Origin: Thermasporomyces composti
GTDB lineage: Bacteria; Actinomycetota; Actinomycetes; Propionibacteriales; Actinopolymorphaceae
Direction of reading: 5' to 3'
DNA: 64,000 nucleotides
NCBI RefSeq assembly: GCF_003386795.1
Contig: NZ_QTUC01000001.1
Coordinates: 682,001 to 746,000, forward strand
Position numbers and translations under genes: made by a program. How positions within the stretch are numbered: position 1 is the stretch's first letter; each line of letters begins with the position of its first letter. The notes beneath the pieces were generated by a model. That model had not been told where the DNA came from and did no database searches. It saw only the letters and a program-made list of their open reading frames with translations. Of the stretch, positions 1 to 10,563 are shown piece by piece.

Positions 1-161
1 TTGGCGCCCTGCTCCCCCATCACCCACGCGATGGCGTCGACGATGTTGCTCTTCCCGGAGCCGTTGGGGCCGACGACGCACGTGATGCCCGGCTCGAAGC
101 GCAGAGTCGTCGAGGAGGCGAACGACTTGAACCCCCGAAGCGTCAGGCTCTTCAGATACAA
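1..161 (-). CDS. smc: Chromosome segregation protein SMC, N-terminal fragment
   Basis: N-terminal 53 codons of the SMC ATPase, which condenses and organises the chromosome; the gene runs off the left edge of the window. The fragment reads [14 protein letters not shown] and then carries the Walker A loop GPNGSGKSN, both typical of the SMC head domain. The start is a TTG at 161, supported by an AAGGGGAG Shine-Dalgarno sequence six bases upstream and by alignment with the usual SMC N-terminus. It lies downstream of mutM and a small coiled-coil gene, as in other actinobacteria. Identity is firm; the rest of the protein cannot be judged. Confidence 0.95.
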   Translation of the reverse strand, partial: MYLKSLTLRGFKSFASSTTLRFEPGITCVVGPNGSGKSNIVDAIAWVMGEQGA

Positions 162-276
162 CGACGACTCCCCTTGACACTGTCGGACGGCGGTCGGACG
201 AAACCCCGCACGACGATACCGGCGCGCGGTGGCCGAACCGACGGCAACGCGCGCTGAAGGACCCCGGACATGGCAA

Positions 277-300
277 ACGGGACGCCACGAGGCGTCCCGT
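277..300 (-). terminator. Perfect 10-bp hairpin between small coiled-coil gene and smc
   Basis: ACGGGACGCC, loop ACGA, GGCGTCCCGT form a perfect 10-bp stem. It lies 52 bases after the stop of the gene at 352-549 on the minus strand and upstream of smc. There is no T-run, which is common for actinobacterial terminators. It probably ends or attenuates transcription before smc. Confidence 0.6.
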
Positions 301-351
301 CGCTGATGCTGTCCGTCGAGGCTGGTCCACGGACGAGCCCGGAGAGCTCCC

Positions 352-549
352 TTACGTCAAAGCGGGTTCCTGCTGCGTGTCGATGGTCAACAGTTGCCCA
401 CCGTGAATCGCCGCGCTGAGGGAGTCGTTCTCTGCCTGGAGCCGCATCACGTGCGCCTCCAGCTCCGATACTCGCTGCTGCAGACGTCGCACCTCGGAGA
501 CCAGACGGGGGTCAGGGCCACCGACGTGGCCGAGGAGCGCTTTCGCCAT
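352..549 (-). CDS. Small coiled-coil protein of unknown function (MAKALLG family)
   Basis: A 65-residue acidic protein starting [15 protein letters not shown], then a leucine-zipper-like coiled coil (about residues 17-47: [23 protein letters not shown]). I recognise the N-terminus as that of a small uncharacterised protein widespread in actinobacteria; I know no function. The start at 549 is chosen over an in-frame one 18 codons upstream because GGAGGACCCC directly precedes the ATG and the MAKALLG start is the conserved one. It sits between mutM and smc on the same strand, separated from both by about 180-190 bases. The coiled coil implies self-association or a protein partner. Confidence 0.8.
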   Translation of the reverse strand: MAKALLGHVGGPDPRLVSEVRRLQQRVSELEAHVMRLQAENDSLSAAIHGGQLLTIDTQQEPALT

Positions 550-732
550 ATGGGGTCCTCCACGCTGAGTGACCGGAAGGTGGGTCGCAAATCTCCGCAG
601 CACTCGAGATGGACAGGGAGTGCAGGCGGTGAACCTAGGTTCTCACTTCGACGGCCGTGACGTCAAGGTGACCACATAGATACTCAACGTAATTGACCTG
701 TCGCGCTTCCCATACATCCCGACATACCCGAC

Positions 733-1599
733 TTACCAACGCCCACGCCGTGGAGGCCGCTGACAACGCGGACACGTGAAGGAGGAGCGATTCATAAATG
801 GATCACGGCGAATCGGCGTGCCACAACGGCGACACGGCTGTCCCTCTCGACCGTAGACGGCCAGCTCGCGCTCGAAGTAGCCGCTACGGCCATTGACGTC
901 GACGTACAAGCTGTCGAACGACGTACCGCCTGAGTCGATCGCCGCCACCATGACAGCGCGGACCTCCGCCAGCAGCGTGGAGACCTCGCGAGGACGCAGC
1001 AACTCGGTGGCCCGCGCGTAGTGCAGTCGCGCACGCCACAGTGCCTCGTCGGCGTAGATGTTGCCCACGCCGGAGATCAGCGTCTGATCGAGCAAGGCAC
1101 GCTTGACGCCGGTGCGTCGTCGGCGCAGTGCGGCGACGAACGCCTGATCGTCGAATTCCGGATCGAGCGGATCTCGGGCGATGTGGTTGATCTCCGCCGG
1201 AAGCCGCGCACCACCCGTACTGATCGACAAACCGCCGAACATTCGCTGGTCGACGAACCGAAGCTCAAACGGGGTGCGGCCCTCTACCGGCACGAACGAA
1301 AAACGTACGCGCAGATGCCGCTCGTCTTCCGATCCAGGCTGTCGGAGGACGAACTGGCCGCTCATCCCGAGATGAGCCAGAAGCGCGTCACCCGAATCGA
1401 GCGGAAGCCACAGGTACTTCCCGCGCCGACACGCACCGAGGATGCGGCGCCCGATCAGCCGGTCGCAGAAATCTCTGGGTCCGGCGAGGTGACGTCGGAC
1501 CGATCGGGGATGTCCGACCTCGACGGCCGCGATGTGAGCTCCGGCGACGAAACGCTCCAAACCACGCCGGACGACCTCCACCTCGGGAAGTTCGGGCAT
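733..1599 (-). CDS. mutM: Formamidopyrimidine-DNA glycosylase (Fpg/MutM)
   Basis: Bifunctional base-excision enzyme that removes 8-oxoguanine and formamidopyrimidines and cuts the abasic site. The 288-residue length is normal. It begins MPELPEVE, where Pro2 is the nucleophile and Glu3 the catalytic acid, has the lysine of the GRGK-like loop near residue 61 (CRRGKYLW), and ends with a zinc finger (Cys256, Cys259, Cys276, Cys279, with [11 protein letters not shown]). All key residues are present. It starts 9 bases after the rnc stop, so it is probably cotranscribed with rnc, rpmF and yceD; the same order occurs in Mycobacterium and Streptomyces. Confidence 0.97.
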   Translation of the reverse strand: MPELPEVEVVRRGLERFVAGAHIAAVEVGHPRSVRRHLAGPRDFCDRLIGRRILGACRRGKYLWLPLDSGDALLAHLGMSGQFVLRQPGSEDERHLRVRFSFVPVEGRTPFELRFVDQRMFGGLSISTGGARLPAEINHIARDPLDPEFDDQAFVAALRRRRTGVKRALLDQTLISGVGNIYADEALWRARLHYARATELLRPREVSTLLAEVRAVMVAAIDSGGTSFDSLYVDVNGRSGYFERELAVYGREGQPCRRCGTPIRRDPFMNRSSFTCPRCQRPPRRGRW

Positions 1600-1608
1600 C
1601 CCAGGCAG

Positions 1609-2355
1609 TCAGGCGTCGCTGGAACGGCTTTGCGAGCCGCCGGTCCCGTTCCCAGCGCTGTCGTCGGTGCTCTCGCCCAGCATGGCGCGGATCGCCGTCC
1701 AGGCCGCCTCGGCAGCCTTCTGCTCGGCCTCCTTCTTGCTGCGGCCGACCCCGGAGCCGTAGTCGGTGTCCCCGACCACGACGTGGGCGGTGAAGACCTT
1801 CTCGTGGTCGGGGCCTTCCTCCTCCACGACGTACTCCGGCACGCCGAGAGAAGCCCGCGCGGTCAGCTCCTGCAGGCTGGTCTTCCAGTCCAGACCAGCG
1901 CCCATCCGCGCGGACGCCTCCAGCAGCGGGTCGAAGAGGCGGTGCACGAACTCCGACGCCAGCGGGAAGCCACCGGCGAGGTAAACGGCACCGATGACCG
2001 CCTCGACGGCGTCGGCCAAGATCGAGGACTTGTCTCGCCCACCGGTCGCCTCCTCGCCCCGACCGAGCCGGAGGTAGCTGCCGAGATCCAGCGAGCGTGC
2101 CACCCCGGCCAACGCGCGCATGTTGACCACGGCGGCCCTCAGCTTGGCCAACTGGCCCTCGGACAGGTCCGGATGCGTCCGGTACAGCGCGTCGGTGATG
2201 ACGAGCCCGAGGACCGCGTCCCCGAGGAACTCCAGGCGTTCGTTCGTGGGCAGGCCACCGTTCTCGTAGGCGTAGGAACGGTGGGTCAGCGCCCGCTCGA
2301 GCAGGTCGCTGTCCAGGCTGACCCCAAGCTTCTCGCAGAGCTCCTCGTACGCCAT
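1609..2355 (-). CDS. rnc: Ribonuclease III
   Basis: Double-strand-specific endoribonuclease that processes rRNA precursors and structured mRNAs. The 248-residue protein has the RNase III signature [13 protein letters not shown] (about residues 38-50), the second acidic cluster ([12 protein letters not shown]), and a C-terminal double-stranded RNA-binding domain (about 160-235, with [14 protein letters not shown]). The frame is open far upstream, but the homologous region begins near MAYEEL, so 2355 is used; a GTG at 2376 is the alternative and neither has a good ribosome site. It follows rpmF by 28 bases. A serine/glycine-rich tail after the RNA-binding domain is not conserved in the family. 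Confidence 0.95.
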   Translation of the reverse strand: MAYEELCEKLGVSLDSDLLERALTHRSYAYENGGLPTNERLEFLGDAVLGLVITDALYRTHPDLSEGQLAKLRAAVVNMRALAGVARSLDLGSYLRLGRGEEATGGRDKSSILADAVEAVIGAVYLAGGFPLASEFVHRLFDPLLEASARMGAGLDWKTSLQELTARASLGVPEYVVEEEGPDHEKVFTAHVVVGDTDYGSGVGRSKKEAEQKAAEAAWTAIRAMLGESTDDSAGNGTGGSQSRSSDA

Positions 2356-2383
2356 CGTCGCCCCGGGGCGGTCCACGGAAGGC

Positions 2384-2575
2384 TCAGACGTCGAGCACCT
2401 GACGACGGGCCCTCCGCGGGCCGTACTGGCCGCACGACGGGCACGCATGGTGCGGGAGATGCGGGGCTCGACACGCGGCGTTGGCGCAGATGACCAGCCG
2501 AGGCGCCGCGGCCTTCCACTGGGCCCGCCGGCTGCGGGTATTGCTCCGCGAAACCTTCCGCTTCGGAACGGCCAC
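2384..2575 (-). CDS. rpmF: 50S ribosomal protein L32
   Basis: A 63-residue basic ribosomal protein, [21 protein letters not shown] at the N-terminus, with a zinc-ribbon-like cysteine set (CANAAC and CPSCG, about residues 30-49). The first pair is spaced C-x4-C rather than the usual C-x2-C, which could weaken zinc binding. The start is GTG with AAGGAG seven bases upstream. It sits 12 bases after yceD and before rnc, the standard yceD-rpmF-rnc arrangement. Confidence 0.96.
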   Translation of the reverse strand: MAVPKRKVSRSNTRSRRAQWKAAAPRLVICANAACRAPHLPHHACPSCGQYGPRRARRQVLDV

Positions 2576-2587
2576 GGCACTACTCCT

Positions 2588-3238
2588 TCACGTCCGGTCG
2601 CCGGATGACCCGGCGCCCTCATCACGACGGTCGTTCGAACTCGGGTCAGGTGACTTCTTGTTGGGGGCTTCGACCTCGGTGGAACCCTCGTCCGCGAGGA
2701 ATCGCGCGAGAGCGCTCCACCGGGGGTCGATCTCCGCCTCGTGTCGGTGCTCGGGCTCGTCGGCGAGACGCGCGCCACAGCGGACGCACAGTCCAGGACA
2801 GTCGTCCCGGCACAGCGGCTGGAACGGCAGTGAGAGGATCACCGCGTCCCGGACGGTCCCCTCGAGGTCGAGCAGGTCGCCCTCGAGCCGACTCGCCTCG
2901 TCGTCCTCGACGTCGCTGTCAGGGTACGCGTAGAGCTCCTGGAACTCGACCGACGTGTTCCGTTCGATCGGTTCGAGGCAGCGTACGCACTCCCCCACCA
3001 GCTCCGCCTGCACCACACCGGAGGCAAGGACGCCCTCGACTACCGCCTCGAGCCTGACCTGGAGCTCCAGTGTGCTGCCCTCGAGAACGCCGAGCACCTC
3101 GGTGCCTAGACCAGCCGGCGCGGGGACGGAAAGCGTCAGAACCCTCTGCGACCCCGGCCGGCGGCCGAGCTCGTGGACGTCAAGGACGAGCGGCGCCTGA
3201 GGGTCGAGAGTGCTCAAGGCGTTTTTGCTTTCGTTCAT
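2588..3238 (-). CDS. DUF177 / YceD family protein
   Basis: A 216-residue member of the YceD (DUF177) family, linked in bacteria and plastids to 23S rRNA accumulation and ribosome assembly. Two cysteine pairs are visible, [10 protein letters not shown] and [12 protein letters not shown], the metal-binding pattern of the actinobacterial and plant members. It lies directly upstream of rpmF. The start MNESKN at 3238 is chosen because [20 protein letters not shown] is where homologues begin; in-frame starts exist up to 3367, without a strong ribosome site. The C-terminus is low-complexity and charged. Confidence 0.88.
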   Translation of the reverse strand: MNESKNALSTLDPQAPLVLDVHELGRRPGSQRVLTLSVPAPAGLGTEVLGVLEGSTLELQVRLEAVVEGVLASGVVQAELVGECVRCLEPIERNTSVEFQELYAYPDSDVEDDEASRLEGDLLDLEGTVRDAVILSLPFQPLCRDDCPGLCVRCGARLADEPEHRHEAEIDPRWSALARFLADEGSTEVEAPNKKSPDPSSNDRRDEGAGSSGDRT

Positions 3239-3382
3239 CGCACGCGGCAGATCTCGGCCCCACCCGAGGCCAGTCATCGAGCGTACCGGACGATGTCCGG
3301 CCCACTCAAACCGGGCCTTGGTCGAAGCCGGTTGCCCAGGCAAATCATACCCATCCGGACAAGCCACCCGATGGCGACTCGG

Positions 3383-4607
<1,225 letters not shown>

Positions 4608-4620
4608 TCAGGTACGACCG

Positions 4621-5193
4621 TCACCCGGCCGCGGCGCGACCGTACCAAAGGGCGGTGTCGCCGTACCGGCGGACGCGGTCGGCGACGAAGCCCGGCGGCC
4701 AGGAGAACTCCCCGGTGCGGGTCGAGCGCTCGACGACAACCGCCGCGTCCGGAGCCAGCCACCCATGGTCGCGGAGCGCGATGAGGACCTCGGTGACCGC
4801 CTCGTCGGCGAGCGCGTACGGGGGGTCCAGGAAGACCACGTCGAACGGCTCACCACCGGGCGGAGGCCCGCTGACCAGGCGTTCGACCCGGTCGAGCAGG
4901 AGCTCGGCGCCGGGCAACCCGACGGCACGCAGATTCGCGCGGGCGACACTGGCGGCACGTCGATGCGACTCCACGAGCACCACCGCGGCGGCACCGCGCG
5001 ACAGGGCCTCGAGCCCGACGGCGCCACTGCCGGCGTACAGGTCGAGGAACCGACTCCCAGTCAGACCACCCAGATCAGCTTCGAGCGAGGCGAACAGCGC
5101 CTCGCGGACCCGGTCCGAGGTCGGCCGGGTGTCCCGCCCCTCCGGCACGGCCAGTCGGCGTCCCCGGGCCTGTCCAGCGACGATGCGGCTCAT
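4621..5193 (-). CDS. rsmD: 16S rRNA (guanine-966-N2) methyltransferase
   Basis: Class I SAM-dependent methyltransferase that modifies G966 of 16S rRNA. In the 190-residue protein, DLYAGSGAVG (51-60) is the SAM-binding loop and DPPY (123-126) the catalytic motif IV typical of RsmD. The N-terminal SRIVAGQARGRRL and TRPTSDRVREALF segments are family signatures, so the start is placed at MSRIVAG. It precedes coaD by 73 bases, the usual rsmD-coaD pair. Confidence 0.95.
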   Translation of the reverse strand: MSRIVAGQARGRRLAVPEGRDTRPTSDRVREALFASLEADLGGLTGSRFLDLYAGSGAVGLEALSRGAAAVVLVESHRRAASVARANLRAVGLPGAELLLDRVERLVSGPPPGGEPFDVVFLDPPYALADEAVTEVLIALRDHGWLAPDAAVVVERSTRTGEFSWPPGFVADRVRRYGDTALWYGRAAAG

Positions 5194-5331
5194 CGCGCCC
5201 ATCTTGCCAAGCGCTTCGGCACCACCCGGCACGCTCGCGACCCTCGACGACCCAAGACGCTGGCCAGCCGAGCGGCCCGCCGAAGGTGCGGCGGGCCGTC
5301 CTCCCAGCCTGCTCGCGTCTGCTCGAGACGG

Positions 5332-7590
5332 TCAGGTCTTCTCGAGGTAGTCGGCGCGAACGTCACTGCCCAAGGCGTCGACGACCTGGCGCAGCGCCGG
5401 GTGACGGACGAGCTCCGGGTCCTCGGCGACGAGAGCGGCCGCCTCCGCGCGGGCGTCGGCGATGACGCGTTCGTCGCGGATGACGGAAAGCATCCGAAGG
5501 CTCGACCGCCGTCCGGATTGCGCCGCGCCCAGCACGTCACCCTCCCGCCGCTGCTCGAGGTCGAGTCGGCTGAGCTCGAACCCGTCCGTGGTCGACGCCA
5601 CCGCGTCCAGCCGAGCTCGGGCGGGCGAGCCGTCTGCCGCGTCCGTGACGAGCAGGCACAGACCCGGGTGCTTTCCGCGGCCGATCCGACCTCGCAGCTG
5701 GTGGAGCTGCGAGACCCCGAACCAGTCGGCGTCCATGATCACCATGACCGAGGCGTTCGGCACGTCGACGCCGACCTCGATGACGGTGGTCGCGACGAGC
5801 ACGTCGATCTCACCGGCCGCGAAACGGCGCATCACGGCGTCCTTCGTCTCCGGCGGCTGCCGGCCGTGCAGCACCTCGACAGTCAGCCCGGCGAGTGGGC
5901 CCTCGGACAGGATCGTCGCCAGCTCCAACAGGCTCACCGGCTCGGGCCGCCCCGACGAGGCGCGCCCAGCCGGCTGACCGTTGGTCGAGCCAGCACCGCG
6001 CAGGAGCTCGAGGACCGACGCTCGGCCCTGGGGCTGCTCCGTCCCGTCGTCCTCGTCGTCCCCGATACGGGGACAGACGACGTAGGCCTGCCGTCCCTGG
6101 GCGACCTCCTCCCTCACCCTCTCCCAGACTCGGGCGAGCCAGGCGGGTTTGCTGACCGGGACGACGACCGTCCTGATCGGGGCGCGCCCCTTCGGCAACT
6201 CCGTGAGCGACGAGACCTCCAGGTCGCCGAAGACGGTCATGGCGACCGTTCGTGGGATCGGTGTCGCGGTCATGACGAGCACGTGGGGTGGCGCCTCTCT
6301 CCCCTTCGCGACGAGGGCGGCCCGCTGCTCGACGCCGAAGCGATGCTGCTCGTCGATCACCACGAGCCCAAGGTCGGCGAAGGTGACCTTCTCCTCCAGC
6401 AGCGCGTGGGTTCCCACCACGATGCCGGCCTCGCCGGAGGCGATGTCGAGCAAGGTCTTGCGACGCGCTGCGGTGCTCTGGCCGCCGGTGAGCAAGGCGA
6501 CCCGGGTGCCGTGCTCGGCGCCGCCGAGCATGCCGCGCTCGGCGAGCGGTCCCAGGAGCGCGGTGATCGATCGATGGTGCTGCTGAGCCAGCACCTCGGT
6601 GGGAGCCAGCAGAGCCGCCTGACCGCCAGCGTCGACCACCGTGAGCATCGCGCGGAGCGCGCAGATCGTCTTGCCGCTGCCCACCTCGCCCTGGAGGAGC
6701 CGCTGCATCGGGTGGTCACGGGCGAGGTCGGCTGCGATCGTCTCACCGACTGCGCGCTGCCCGTCGGTGAGCTCGAACGGCAGCTGCCGGTCGAACGCCG
6801 CCAGCAGCCCGTCGGGCCGGGCGACCCGGGGCTTGGCTGGCAGGGCGCGCGTGGCGGAGCGCCGGCGGGCCAACTCGACCTGGAGCACGAACGCCTCCTC
6901 GAACCGGAAGCGCTCCCGGGCCGCCCGCACGTCGTCCCACGTCCGCGGTCTGTGGACGGCCACGAACGCGTCGCGCAACGAGAGCAGCCCTCGACGTCGG
7001 CGAAGCTCCTCCGGCAGCGGGTCAGGAAGCTCGCCGAGGCCGTCCAGGACCCGCCGGACGCACCGGGCGATGGTCCACGTCGCAACCTGAGCCGTGGCCG
7101 GGTAGATCGCCATGAGTTCACCGGCGAACGCCTCGACCACCTCGTCGTCCGCGTCGGCATCGTCTCCGAGGAGGACGAAGTCGGGGTGGGCGAGCTGGCG
7201 CTTGCCCCGGTAGGTGTCCACCCGCCCGGCGAAGAGGCCGCGTCTGCCGACCTGCAGGTAGCGCTCGCGCCACGGCTGGTTGAAGAACGTCAGCGACAGC
7301 CGCCCGCGACCGTCGGTGACCACGACCTCGAGGATGTGCCCGGAGCGGCGCCGCATGCGCCGACCGGTCACCCCGGCGATCTCCGCCATGACCGTGACGT
7401 CCTCGCCGGGGACGAGCTCGTCCAGGTTGGTGAGCTCGCCCCGCTGGACGTAGCGACGTGGATAGTGGCGCAGGAGGTCACCGACCGTGGCGAGGTTGAG
7501 CTTCTCGATCAGGAGGCTCCCCATCCGCCGGCCGAGGACGTCGGTGAGGCGGGTGCTCACGGTCACGTCTTGGGGACGAACCTGCGCCAT
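5332..7590 (-). CDS. recG: ATP-dependent DNA helicase RecG
   Basis: Branch-migrating helicase that rescues stalled forks and processes Holliday junctions. The 752-residue protein has an N-terminal wedge/OB-fold (about 1-200), Walker A GEVGSGKT, the DExH box as VIDEQH, motif III TATPIPRT, and C-terminal helicase motifs including QLRGRIGRG. Between motifs IV and V there is a poorly conserved acidic and glycine/serine-rich insert (GDDEDDGTEQPQG onward). The ATG at 7590 follows GGGAGTGGAGTG; the frame stays open upstream but carries no conserved residues. It lies 138 bases before rsmD. Confidence 0.96.
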   Translation of the reverse strand: MAQVRPQDVTVSTRLTDVLGRRMGSLLIEKLNLATVGDLLRHYPRRYVQRGELTNLDELVPGEDVTVMAEIAGVTGRRMRRRSGHILEVVVTDGRGRLSLTFFNQPWRERYLQVGRRGLFAGRVDTYRGKRQLAHPDFVLLGDDADADDEVVEAFAGELMAIYPATAQVATWTIARCVRRVLDGLGELPDPLPEELRRRRGLLSLRDAFVAVHRPRTWDDVRAARERFRFEEAFVLQVELARRRSATRALPAKPRVARPDGLLAAFDRQLPFELTDGQRAVGETIAADLARDHPMQRLLQGEVGSGKTICALRAMLTVVDAGGQAALLAPTEVLAQQHHRSITALLGPLAERGMLGGAEHGTRVALLTGGQSTAARRKTLLDIASGEAGIVVGTHALLEEKVTFADLGLVVIDEQHRFGVEQRAALVAKGREAPPHVLVMTATPIPRTVAMTVFGDLEVSSLTELPKGRAPIRTVVVPVSKPAWLARVWERVREEVAQGRQAYVVCPRIGDDEDDGTEQPQGRASVLELLRGAGSTNGQPAGRASSGRPEPVSLLELATILSEGPLAGLTVEVLHGRQPPETKDAVMRRFAAGEIDVLVATTVIEVGVDVPNASVMVIMDADWFGVSQLHQLRGRIGRGKHPGLCLLVTDAADGSPARARLDAVASTTDGFELSRLDLEQRREGDVLGAAQSGRRSSLRMLSVIRDERVIADARAEAAALVAEDPELVRHPALRQVVDALGSDVRADYLEKT

Positions 7591-8037
7591 CACTCCACTC
7601 CCGACACGCGACTCCTCAGCCGCCTCCCCAACCGAGGACGTCTGGCGCCCCACGCCGCGAGGCGCCCACCGCCACGCTAGCGAGGAGCACCCCCAGGACG
7701 TGGGACCACGCCACCGAGCGGTCGGGGCGGACACCGCCCTCACACGATCACCGGCACGCACGAGAGCACGCCTCCGGGCGACCACGAGCCTCCGGCGGCA
7801 CGAGGCCAGCGCCCGGGGACGGCGCGGCCACGGGAGAGCGGCGAGGTGGGACCGCACCGGGGTTAGGACGGCGGCGAGAGCGGGGACAGGCGGCGATGGT
7901 GAGGCGGAGGCCAGTTGGCGCGGAAGCGTCCCGGTCGGTTACGCTCAACCGGTTGCCCGCGAGCGCCACCGGTGGCCGATGAGCACCATGGTGCGGGGCA
8001 CTGATCCAGGATCGAAGACTGCTCAGGAGAGTCTGCG
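7591..8037. other. Divergent recG-rpmB intergenic region
   Basis: About 450 bases without a convincing gene. In Streptomyces and Mycobacterium a DAK/YloV-type kinase gene lies at this place; I see no trace of it in any frame. The region should hold the rpmB and recG promoters. The only short symmetry I found is CAACCGGTTG at 7946-7955, about 90 bases before rpmB. Confidence 0.5.
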
Positions 8038-8256
8038 GTGGCTGCCATCTGCGACGTTTGTGGCAAGGGACCCGGCTTCGGCAACAAGGTGTCGCGCCTC
8101 GGTGTGCGCGCGATGAAGCGGCGGGTCAAGAGCCGCACGCCGCGGCGGTTCAACCCCAACATCCAGCGGGTCCGCGCCGCGATCAACGGTGGGACGAAGC
8201 GGATCAACGTCTGCACCGCGTGCCTGAAGGCCGGGAAGGTCGCCCGCGCCGCCTGA
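8038..8256 (+). CDS. rpmB: 50S ribosomal protein L28
   Basis: A 72-residue basic ribosomal protein beginning AAICDVCGKGPGFGNKVS with a second cysteine pair in NVCTACLKAGKV, forming the zinc-binding C+ version of L28. NPNIQRVRA is a further family signature. It is about ten residues longer than many actinobacterial L28 proteins, owing to the stretch GVRAMKRRVKSRTPRR. The start is GTG with AGGAGAG seven bases upstream. It is transcribed alone, convergent with thiL. Confidence 0.96.
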   Translation: MAAICDVCGKGPGFGNKVSRLGVRAMKRRVKSRTPRRFNPNIQRVRAAINGGTKRINVCTACLKAGKVARAA

Positions 8257-8311
8257 CCCGCATCCGCTCGGCGACGGCGGCGTCCGCTCGACGGCGCTGT
8301 CCCGACCATGA

Positions 8312-8341
8312 GGCCGGTCACCCAGGTCGGGGTGGCCGGCC
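8312..8341. terminator. Bidirectional terminator between rpmB and thiL
   Basis: GGCCGGTCACC and GGTGGCCGGCC form an 11-bp stem with one G-U pair and an 8-base loop, in the 200-base gap between the convergent genes rpmB and thiL. Confidence 0.65.
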
Positions 8342-8455
8342 CCTTGGTGTGCCCTCTGGTCGTGCGTCTCTTCCCCAGTCGTCGGCGTTCCCGAGTCGTC
8401 GGCCGGCAGGACGGGCGATCCGTGCCGCCCTCGCCCGTCCTGCGACCTGGAAGCG

Positions 8456-9439
8456 TCAGCCGAAGTGATCGTGCCCGGCCGGGCCCTCGTACGCCGCGCC
8501 GTCGACCGTGACCGCGGGCTCGCCCTCCAGCACCCGGCCGACCACGTTCCAGTGCGGCGGAAGGGAGACGTCCGCGGGGAACGTGCCGGCCAGCGCGTGA
8601 TCCTCACCGCCGGTGAGGACGTACGACAGCGGCTCAGCACCCACGGCCGCAGCGACCGCCTGGATCGGCTCAGGGAGGTCGAACCGGGAGGAGTCCAGGT
8701 CGATGGCGACACCGCTCGCCACGGCGATGTGCCCGAGGTCGGCGAGCAGCCCGTCACTGACATCGATCAGCGCGGTCGCCCCCAGGCACGCCGCCTCCGG
8801 TCCCGCCGCGTACGGCGGCTGGGGCCGGCGATGGGCCTCGACGAGGACGCGCGGTGACCGGAACCCTCTGCTCAGCACCGTCAGGCCAGCCGCGGACCAC
8901 CCAAGCCGCCCACACACCGCGACCTGGTCGCCCGGTCGGGCGCCCGAGCGTGTCACCGCCGCTCGGCCCTGGAGGGAACCCATGGCGGTGACGGCCGCGA
9001 CCACAACGCCGGAGGCCACGACGTCGCCGCCGGCGACGGCGGCCCCGACCTCCTGGCACTCGTCGCGCAACCCGTCGGCGAACTCCACCGCCCACGCGAC
9101 GGGCAGGTCCGGCGGAGCCCCGAAGCAGACGACGACAGCGGTCGGCGTCGCACCCATGGCCGCGACGTCGGCGAGGTTCTGGGCGGCGGCCTTGCGGCCG
9201 ACGTCGTACGCCGACGACCAGTCCCGACGGAAGTGGCGACCTTCGACGAGCATGTCGGTGGTGACGACCATCCGACCATCGCTCGCCGCGACGACGGCCG
9301 CGTCGTCTCCAGCACCGAGCTCGACCTGCGGCGCATCGCGGAGCCGCTCGCGGATCAGGTCGATCAGCCCGAACTCACCGACGTCGGCGAGGGTTTGTCC
9401 TTCGCCCGCCCGCGTGGGCGTCCGCTGCGTGCCGGTCAC
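8456..9439 (-). CDS. thiL: Thiamine-monophosphate kinase
   Basis: Phosphorylates thiamine monophosphate to thiamine pyrophosphate, the last step of the pathway whose thiMED genes are at 54064-56376. The 327-residue protein shows the AIR-synthase-type fold motifs: GAGDDAAVV, a DMLVEGRHF metal-binding loop, KAAAQNLADVAAMGA, and DVSDGLLADLGH. The start is a GTG at 9439 preceded by GGGAGGA; an upstream in-frame GTG overlaps that ribosome site and is unlikely. It converges on rpmB. Confidence 0.95.
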   Translation of the reverse strand: MTGTQRTPTRAGEGQTLADVGEFGLIDLIRERLRDAPQVELGAGDDAAVVAASDGRMVVTTDMLVEGRHFRRDWSSAYDVGRKAAAQNLADVAAMGATPTAVVVCFGAPPDLPVAWAVEFADGLRDECQEVGAAVAGGDVVASGVVVAAVTAMGSLQGRAAVTRSGARPGDQVAVCGRLGWSAAGLTVLSRGFRSPRVLVEAHRRPQPPYAAGPEAACLGATALIDVSDGLLADLGHIAVASGVAIDLDSSRFDLPEPIQAVAAAVGAEPLSYVLTGGEDHALAGTFPADVSLPPHWNVVGRVLEGEPAVTVDGAAYEGPAGHDHFG

Positions 9440-9798
9440 GTGTCGTCCTCCCACTTCGCCGACTCATGGGGTGCGGACCTGAGTCACCGCATCGTCGATC
9501 CTCGGTGGCGTGCTCCGTGCAGGGTCCGACCACCGCTCGACAGCTGGGTGGTGCACGACCCTAGTGCTCGACCGGTGTGCATTGCCGAAAGACACGGATC
9601 GGTGGGTCTTGGGGCTCTCCCTGAGGTGTCCACTCGCCTGGCGGCTCGTCAAGCGAGGCGCCCGTCTCCAGTCCTGGCCGCACCAACGCTGGCGGCCTCG
9701 ATCCGACCTCGCGCGATACCGTGGCCACGACCTGATCCGTCCAGGGTCCGCGCCGCGCGACCGCGTGGCGCGGGTCCGCGAGCCGGGGAGGCCGCCCA
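9440..9798. other. Divergent thiL / Lrp-like intergenic region
   Basis: About 360 bases between two divergent genes. No conserved reading frame or RNA is visible. A TACCGT -10-like hexamer at 9717-9722 could serve the rightward gene, but there is no convincing -35. Confidence 0.4.
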
Positions 9799-10035
9799 GT
9801 GGTCGTCCACGCCTACATCCTCATCCAGACCGAGGTCGGCAAGGCGGCCGAGGTCGCTGCGAACATCGCCAAGATCAAGGGAGTGACGCTCGCTGAGGAC
9901 GTCACCGGCCCGTACGACGTGATCGTGCGCGCGGAGGCCAACAACGTCGACGAGCTCGGCAAGCTGGTCATCGCCCAGGTCCAAGGGGTCCCTGGTATCA
10001 CGCGTACATTGACCTGTCCCGTCGTCCACGTGTAG
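9799..10035 (+). CDS. Lrp/AsnC effector-binding domain protein without DNA-binding domain
   Basis: A 78-residue protein that matches only the C-terminal ligand-binding (RAM) domain of Lrp/AsnC regulators: VHAYILIQTEVGKAAEVA at the start and GPYDVIVRAEANNVDELGKLV in the middle. No helix-turn-helix is present. Such stand-alone RAM proteins occur across actinobacteria; they may bind amino acids or mix with full-length Lrp oligomers, but the role is not established. GTG start with GGGGAG nine bases upstream. The DUF3515 gene follows after 14 bases, so they are probably cotranscribed. Confidence 0.88.
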   Translation: MVVHAYILIQTEVGKAAEVAANIAKIKGVTLAEDVTGPYDVIVRAEANNVDELGKLVIAQVQGVPGITRTLTCPVVHV

Positions 10036-10049
10036 CGCACCGACCTGCC

Positions 10050-10544
10050 GTGTCCCGATCCGCCCGGCACTCACGAGGCCTCGCGGCCGGTGTACGTGCG
10101 GCCGCCACGGCCGGCGGTCTCCTCGTCTTTCTCGCCGGCTGCGGTGCCGCGCCTGTCTCCACCGAGCCACCGCGTCCCACGGGAGCTGCCGCGACCGCGT
10201 GTCGAGCTCTGCTGAGCGATCTGCCCGACACCGTGCAAGGCCAGGACGCGCGGCCGGTGGAACCCGCCGACGCCCTCGCCGCCGCCTGGGGTGATCCGCC
10301 GATCGTGCTTCGCTGCGGTGTGGAGCGTCCCGCGCGACTGCGGCCGTCCTCGCCCTGTCTCGAGGTCGACGGCGTCGGGTGGTTCCCGCAGCAGGCGGCG
10401 CGCGGCCACCTCTTCACGACCGTGGGCCGGTCAGCCTACGTCGAGGTTGCGGTTCCCGAGGCGTACCAACCAGCGGCGGAGCCCCTGGTCGACCTGGCTG
10501 ACGCCATACGGCGTCACATCCCGGAGCGGCGCCCGTGTCAGTGA
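10050..10544 (+). CDS. DUF3515 lipoprotein
   Basis: A 164-residue secreted lipoprotein. A basic N-terminus is followed by a hydrophobic stretch and the lipobox FLAGC (Cys about residue 31), so it is anchored outside the membrane. The mature part carries DUF3515 features (CRALLSDLPDTV, WGDPPIVLRCGV, VGWF). Function is unknown; in actinobacteria the gene usually sits beside ddl and thiL, as here. GTG start. A palindrome-rich convergent gap separates it from ddl. Confidence 0.85.
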   Translation: MSRSARHSRGLAAGVRAAATAGGLLVFLAGCGAAPVSTEPPRPTGAAATACRALLSDLPDTVQGQDARPVEPADALAAAWGDPPIVLRCGVERPARLRPSSPCLEVDGVGWFPQQAARGHLFTTVGRSAYVEVAVPEAYQPAAEPLVDLADAIRRHIPERRPCQ

Positions 10545-10563
10545 CCCGGTCCGCGACCACCCG

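Noticed and set aside
4765-7680. Very long rightward open frame opposite recG and rsmD
   Set aside because: It is the antisense frame of recG and rsmD, produced by GC-rich codon bias; no start signal or family resemblance.
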